NCBI RefSeq assembly: GCF_038096175.1
Contig: NZ_CP151099.1
Span: 1,986,501-2,050,500 of the forward strand
Length of the DNA: 64,000 nt
Direction: 5' to 3'
Origin: Nostoc sp. UHCC 0302
GTDB lineage: Bacteria > Cyanobacteriota > Cyanobacteriia > Cyanobacteriales > Nostocaceae
The notes beneath the pieces were generated by a model. That model was not told where the DNA came from, ran no database searches, and saw nothing but the letters and a program-made list of their open reading frames with translations. Made by a program: the position numbers and the translations under genes. This document shows positions 60,508 through 64,000 of the stretch, one piece after another (position 1 is the stretch's first letter; each line of letters starts with the position of its first letter).

Positions 60508-61608
60508 CTAGTCCCTAAGAAAGTTAGCAACAATCCGACAACCAGCACCCGGTTTACTGATAATTTCTAGCTGTGCGTTTACTGTAGCTGTTCGTTCTCG
60601 CATCCCTTGGAGTCCGTATCCCGCCACGGCTTGATCTGACTCAAAGCCTTTGCCGTTATCTTGGAGTATCAACGATAGCCCAGAAGCCGTTGTTTGAATT
60701 TTGATCTGAACAGCTGTGGCTTTGGCGTGTTTATAAATATTGGTCAGCCCTTCCTGGACAATGCGATATACGACATGATTTACTGAATCAGAGAGCGGTT
60801 GTGATAAATCAATCTGGCACTCTGGTAAGACATCGGTAAGGTGATAGAATTCCTCAGCAAGGTAGGCGATCGCACCTTCGAGTAATTGTCCGTGGAGTGG
60901 ATCTGAGCGAATTGCAGAAACTGATTCACGCACCTCCCGCAGAGCTTCGGAACCCAATTTTTTCGCTTCTAATAAAAACGATCGCGCTCGATTTGGATCA
61001 ACTTCCCAAAGCGTTAGCACTGTTTCCATTTGCACATTTAGCGCTACGAGAGAATGTCCCAGCGAGTCATGGATGTCACGCGCTATCCGATTGCGTTCTT
61101 CTAGCGCTACCATTTCCTCAATGCGTTGATTCAGCGCCTTCTGCTGGTCAAGCGATCGCCTCAGTTCTGCTTCTGTGTCCTGCAAGCGACGATTTTTCTC
61201 ATGGAGTTGTAGTTGTAAGCGGCGAAGTTTGAGTTGATGCTCCATTCGGGCGAGAACTTCCTCAATCTGAAAAGGTTTGTGAATAAAATCAACGCCCCCA
61301 ACCGAGAAAGCTTTTACCTTATCAAAGACTTCATTCAAAGCACTAATAAAAATGACGGGAATCTCCTGTGTTTGGGGACTAGACTTTAGGCGCTGGCATA
61401 CTTCATAGCCGTTCATTCCAGGCATATTAATATCGAGCAGAATCAAATCTGGAGGTTGAGCCTGTATGCCGATCAACGCCATAGAACCATTGGTGACACT
61501 CCGAACTTCGTATCCTTGCTCCGCAAGCATTGCTGATAGGAGGCGAAGATTATCCAGGGTATCATCAACGATCAGAATATCTCCCTTGGCTGATTGGCTT
61601 AATTCCAT
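60508..61608 (-). CDS. Receiver-HisKA_3 histidine kinase (NarX/DegS type)
   Basis: A 366-residue cytosolic kinase. An N-terminal receiver (ILIVDDTLDNLRLLSAML, acceptor Asp in LILLDINMPGMNG) is followed by a coiled-coil linker (RRLQDTEAELRRSLDQQKAL). HisKA_3 comes next (LEERNRIARDIHDSLGHSL, phospho-His in RDIHDS) and then HATPase_c (VYRIVQEGLTNIYKHAKAT as N box, LILQDNGKGFESD as G box). This class phosphorylates NarL-type regulators, two of which follow directly. The start at 61608 (MELSQ) is preferred; the longer form would need a TTG start. The receiver suggests input from another kinase. Confidence 0.87.
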   Translation of the reverse strand: MELSQSAKGDILIVDDTLDNLRLLSAMLAEQGYEVRSVTNGSMALIGIQAQPPDLILLDINMPGMNGYEVCQRLKSSPQTQEIPVIFISALNEVFDKVKAFSVGGVDFIHKPFQIEEVLARMEHQLKLRRLQLQLHEKNRRLQDTEAELRRSLDQQKALNQRIEEMVALEERNRIARDIHDSLGHSLVALNVQMETVLTLWEVDPNRARSFLLEAKKLGSEALREVRESVSAIRSDPLHGQLLEGAIAYLAEEFYHLTDVLPECQIDLSQPLSDSVNHVVYRIVQEGLTNIYKHAKATAVQIKIQTTASGLSLILQDNGKGFESDQAVAGYGLQGMRERTATVNAQLEIISKPGAGCRIVANFLRD

Positions 61609-62270
61609 ACTTCTCAAAGGGTTAAGAGAATCGGCAATTATCAACCTACTGATAACGCATTCTATAGAAGATTGTGGATTATAAGTTATACAAAAATAAA
61701 TCTGTGTAACAAATCTATTGATGATATTTTGTTACTTCAAAACTGCTAATAAATTTACATTTATTTATATGGTTAGCTTTATATCCGTCTGCCTACTTAA
61801 AATAGTGTTATTAAAAGTAATTTAAATCAAGCTGACTACGTAATACATTTTACTTTTACCCACTTTAAATAATTTTTTTACATTTGACAAATAAAGTTAA
61901 AAACTTATTATTGACCGCTTGTTAGCTTGACATAAAATATTTAAAAGGAAGTAGTATGTTGCCAGAGTTACCTTTGTTCTAGAATTGCCGTTCAAAACTC
62001 AACATAAGCGCGTAAATTATCTACATCTGATAGATAAATGAATATGTTCAAGATTCTCACCATATTTACCATTTTTTGACCTTCGATTATTGCGAAATTT
62101 AAACTCTCCTACAATTGGGTGTGTATTATTTTTCAATCTTGCCCTCGTAGGTAGTATCATCTTAAATGATTCATCTTCTATATTATGCTAATAAAATTTA
62201 TCAAACTTCATAAGCTTCTGAGTAAATATTTTTACCCTAGCGTTGCTGTTTAATTTAAGGAGTTCGGACA
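61609..62270. promoter_or_regulatory. Divergent promoter region of the two-component cluster
   Basis: About 660 bases of AT-rich DNA between the kinase operon and the plus-strand sensor, with no gene. It contains the promoters of both units. TTAAGGAG at 62255-62262 is the ribosome site of the sensor. No operator could be assigned with confidence. Confidence 0.55.
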
Positions 62271-64000
62271 ATGCGTCCTCTCACCCTTCAAGTTTCAAAG
62301 CTTGCTAAAAGTGTGCAGTTGCACCACATACTTGTAGTGCCATTTATACTGCAAATTTCTCTAGCTGTAGGGCTAACTGGGTGGCTATCAATACAGAATG
62401 GGCAACGCGCAGTCAATGAAGTTGCAATCCAGCTCCGAAGTGAAATTATGGCTCGCATCCAACAGTATCTTCAAACATATGTTGAAACGCCTTATAAAAT
62501 CAATCAATTAAATGCTAATGCCATCGAACTGGGTGAACTTAATGTAAAAAATTTATCAGCATTAGAACAACACCTTTGGTATCAATTAAAGACGTTTGAT
62601 AAAGTAACAGCAGTTTACGTTGGGTCGCAATATGGAGAACACGTTGCGGTTGAAAGAGCGGATGATGGTCGGTTTCAGGTGAAACTTTCAGGGGAGTCCA
62701 CTGGGCATGAGATTCGGATTTATGCCGCAGATCAGCCGGGGCATTACACTAACCTTTTAAGATCCAAGCCTAATTACGATCCGCGGACTCGTCCTTGGTA
62801 TCAATCGGCAGTTCAGTCTAAGACAGCGAACTGGGGTGGAATTTATAAACTGTTTGCTACGCCCAAATATGTGCTGAATGCCAGCTTACCGATTTATGAT
62901 CATCGCGGTAATCTGTTAGGGGTTGCTGCCGTAGATTTTTCACTCACTGGAATCAGTCAATATCTGCGGACTCTGAAAATCGGGCGATCGGGCGAAACCT
63001 TCATCATCGAACGCCGCACAGGATTGCTGGTTGGCAGTTCCGCCACTCAACAACCCTACGTGATTACAAATCCAGCAGCCCCATTCACATCACAGAATCC
63101 TGTTCGAGTCAAGGCGATCACAAGCAATGATATCTTGACGCGACGCACCGCTGAATATTTGCAGCAACGCTTTGGAAATTTAACCCAGATCACTGAAAAA
63201 CAACAACTTGATTTTGACATTGAGGGTCAACGGCAATTTTTACAAGTTGTGCCAATGAAGAATGAGCAAGGGTTGGACTGGCTGATCATCGTGGTCGTTC
63301 CCGAACGGGATTTCATGGATCAAATCAATGCGAATACTCGCACAACAATTGTGCTTTGTCTGGGTGCGTTTGTACTCGCAACTGTACTGAGCATTTTAAC
63401 AGCTCGCTGGATTACACAGCCGATTCACCGACTGGGGAGTGCAGCAAAAGCGATCGCAGCAGGAAATTTAGACCAAAGAGTTTCTGTCAAAAGTACAACC
63501 GAGCTAAACTCTTTGGCACAGTCTTTTAACCAAATGGCGCAACAGTTACGTGAATCCTTTTTAGCCCTAGAGCAAACCAACGAAGAATTAGAAAGGCGAG
63601 TCAAGCAACGCACGATAGAACTCGGCGAGAAAAATGCCCAACTTCAGCGGGAAATTCGAGACCGTCAAAAAGTAGAGGCAGCACTGAAAACATCTGAGGC
63701 AGAACTCCGGTTAATGTTCGCTGCCATGACCGACATGGTAGTGGTTTTTGATGCGGAGGGTCGTTACCTAAAGTATGTGCAAACGAAGTATGTGCTGACA
63801 CAATCCTTTGCTTACAAACCTGATATGGATCGCATTGGCAAAACAGTTCATGAAGTTTTACCTAAAGAAATAGCCAATCTAATATTTGATGCTATTCAGC
63901 AAGCGTTGGAGCTGAGAGAGCAGCCCAGAAATCCTGATGGAAGTCGCAAGAATGTTTTCGTTGAATACCATTTGTCGGTGAAGAATCGAGAAACCTGGTT
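62271..64000 (+). CDS. Membrane sensor: dCache-HAMP-PAS protein (truncated by window end)
   Basis: ATG at 62271 with AAGGAG nine bases upstream opens a frame that continues past the window end (576 codons seen). Residues about 19-45 are a first membrane segment (ILVVPFILQISLAVGLTGWL). A periplasmic dCache-type domain follows (about 50-345; YDPRTRPWYQSAVQS and GVAAVDFSLTGISQYL are typical). Next are a second membrane segment (TTIVLCLGAFVLATVLSILT), HAMP (RWITQPIHRLGSAAKAIAAG, LAQSFNQMAQQLRESF), a coiled coil and the start of a PAS domain (MFAAMTDMVVVFDAEGRYLK). The output domain, probably a histidine kinase or cyclase, lies outside. It is divergent from the HK-RR-RR unit. Confidence 0.85.
   Translation, partial: MRPLTLQVSKLAKSVQLHHILVVPFILQISLAVGLTGWLSIQNGQRAVNEVAIQLRSEIMARIQQYLQTYVETPYKINQLNANAIELGELNVKNLSALEQHLWYQLKTFDKVTAVYVGSQYGEHVAVERADDGRFQVKLSGESTGHEIRIYAADQPGHYTNLLRSKPNYDPRTRPWYQSAVQSKTANWGGIYKLFATPKYVLNASLPIYDHRGNLLGVAAVDFSLTGISQYLRTLKIGRSGETFIIERRTGLLVGSSATQQPYVITNPAAPFTSQNPVRVKAITSNDILTRRTAEYLQQRFGNLTQITEKQQLDFDIEGQRQFLQVVPMKNEQGLDWLIIVVVPERDFMDQINANTRTTIVLCLGAFVLATVLSILTARWITQPIHRLGSAAKAIAAGNLDQRVSVKSTTELNSLAQSFNQMAQQLRESFLALEQTNEELERRVKQRTIELGEKNAQLQREIRDRQKVEAALKTSEAELRLMFAAMTDMVVVFDAEGRYLKYVQTKYVLTQSFAYKPDMDRIGKTVHEVLPKEIANLIFDAIQQALELREQPRNPDGSRKNVFVEYHLSVKNRETW

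Noticed and set aside
1-64000. tRNA, rRNA, tmRNA or riboswitch genes
   Set aside because: No cloverleaf with a GTTCRA-type T-arm, rRNA segment or known riboswitch core was recognised by eye on either strand; a covariance-model scan would be decisive.

Overview
The window looks like chromosomal DNA of a filamentous, Nostoc-like cyanobacterium. This is inferred from many HIP1 octamers (GCGATCGC), heptameric short tandem repeats (CCCCAAT-, GTGTGGG- and ATGCCCA-type), dispersed palindromic repeats, and typical cyanobacterial families: DUF3386, Uma2/DUF820, a cyanoexosortase, bluetail/RTX proteins, CHAT remnants and multi-PAS/GAF hybrid kinases. No rRNA, tRNA, CRISPR array or prophage was seen.

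Layout. (1) 1-10.75 kb is an organosulfur-type catabolic and uptake region: three sulfonate/nitrate-family ABC substrate-binding lipoproteins, two tandem paralogous amidohydrolases, a DszC/SfnB-like acyl-CoA-dehydrogenase-fold enzyme, a remnant of a second such gene, a methyltransferase and a TauD-type dioxygenase. No permease or ATPase lies in view. (2) 10.8-20.4 kb holds two giant hybrid histidine kinases on the minus strand, one preceded by a translationally coupled XRE regulator and one a CheB-CheR-kinase-receiver fusion. (3) 20.4-37 kb is an accessory mix of hypothetical genes, IS630-like remnants, FHA and Uma2 proteins, an alpha/beta hydrolase, a PPOX-type FMN protein, an SDR-CIA30 protein, a MocR regulator with a palindromic operator, DUF3386, GAF-LuxR and an amine oxidase, with several broken genes (an ABM monooxygenase, an RTX tail, and a CHAT gene split by a MITE-like element). 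(4) 37.6-43 kb holds a cyanoexosortase with a probable substrate, and an 889-residue RTX/bluetail surface protein built from EF-hand-like repeats.

(5) 43-58.8 kb is the most interesting part. Four nearly identical, tandem, cysteine-free double-glycine precursor peptides are followed by a double hairpin, then a small-molecule-kinase-like phosphotransferase, a HopA1-family protein and a divergent aldo/keto reductase. A divergent export operon encodes a transposase-like HTH protein, a C39-peptidase ABC transporter with an N-terminal cNMP-like domain, an HlyD adaptor and a parvulin; a second parvulin lies on the opposite strand. The kinase + HopA1 pairing is the Ser/Thr dehydration pair of class V lanthipeptides and thioamitides. 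Here the substrate has no Cys, so the expected product is a polydehydrated or otherwise modified non-lanthionine RiPP, which I do not recognise as described. The locus is bracketed by inverted copies of one IS end, and the left IS copy is itself interrupted by an intact IS4 element with a 9-bp target duplication.

(6) 58.9-64 kb is a two-component cluster: a REC-HisKA_3 kinase and two NarL-type regulators on the minus strand, and a dCache-HAMP-PAS sensor on the plus strand that runs off the window end.

All functions are read from sequence by eye; no database search was possible.
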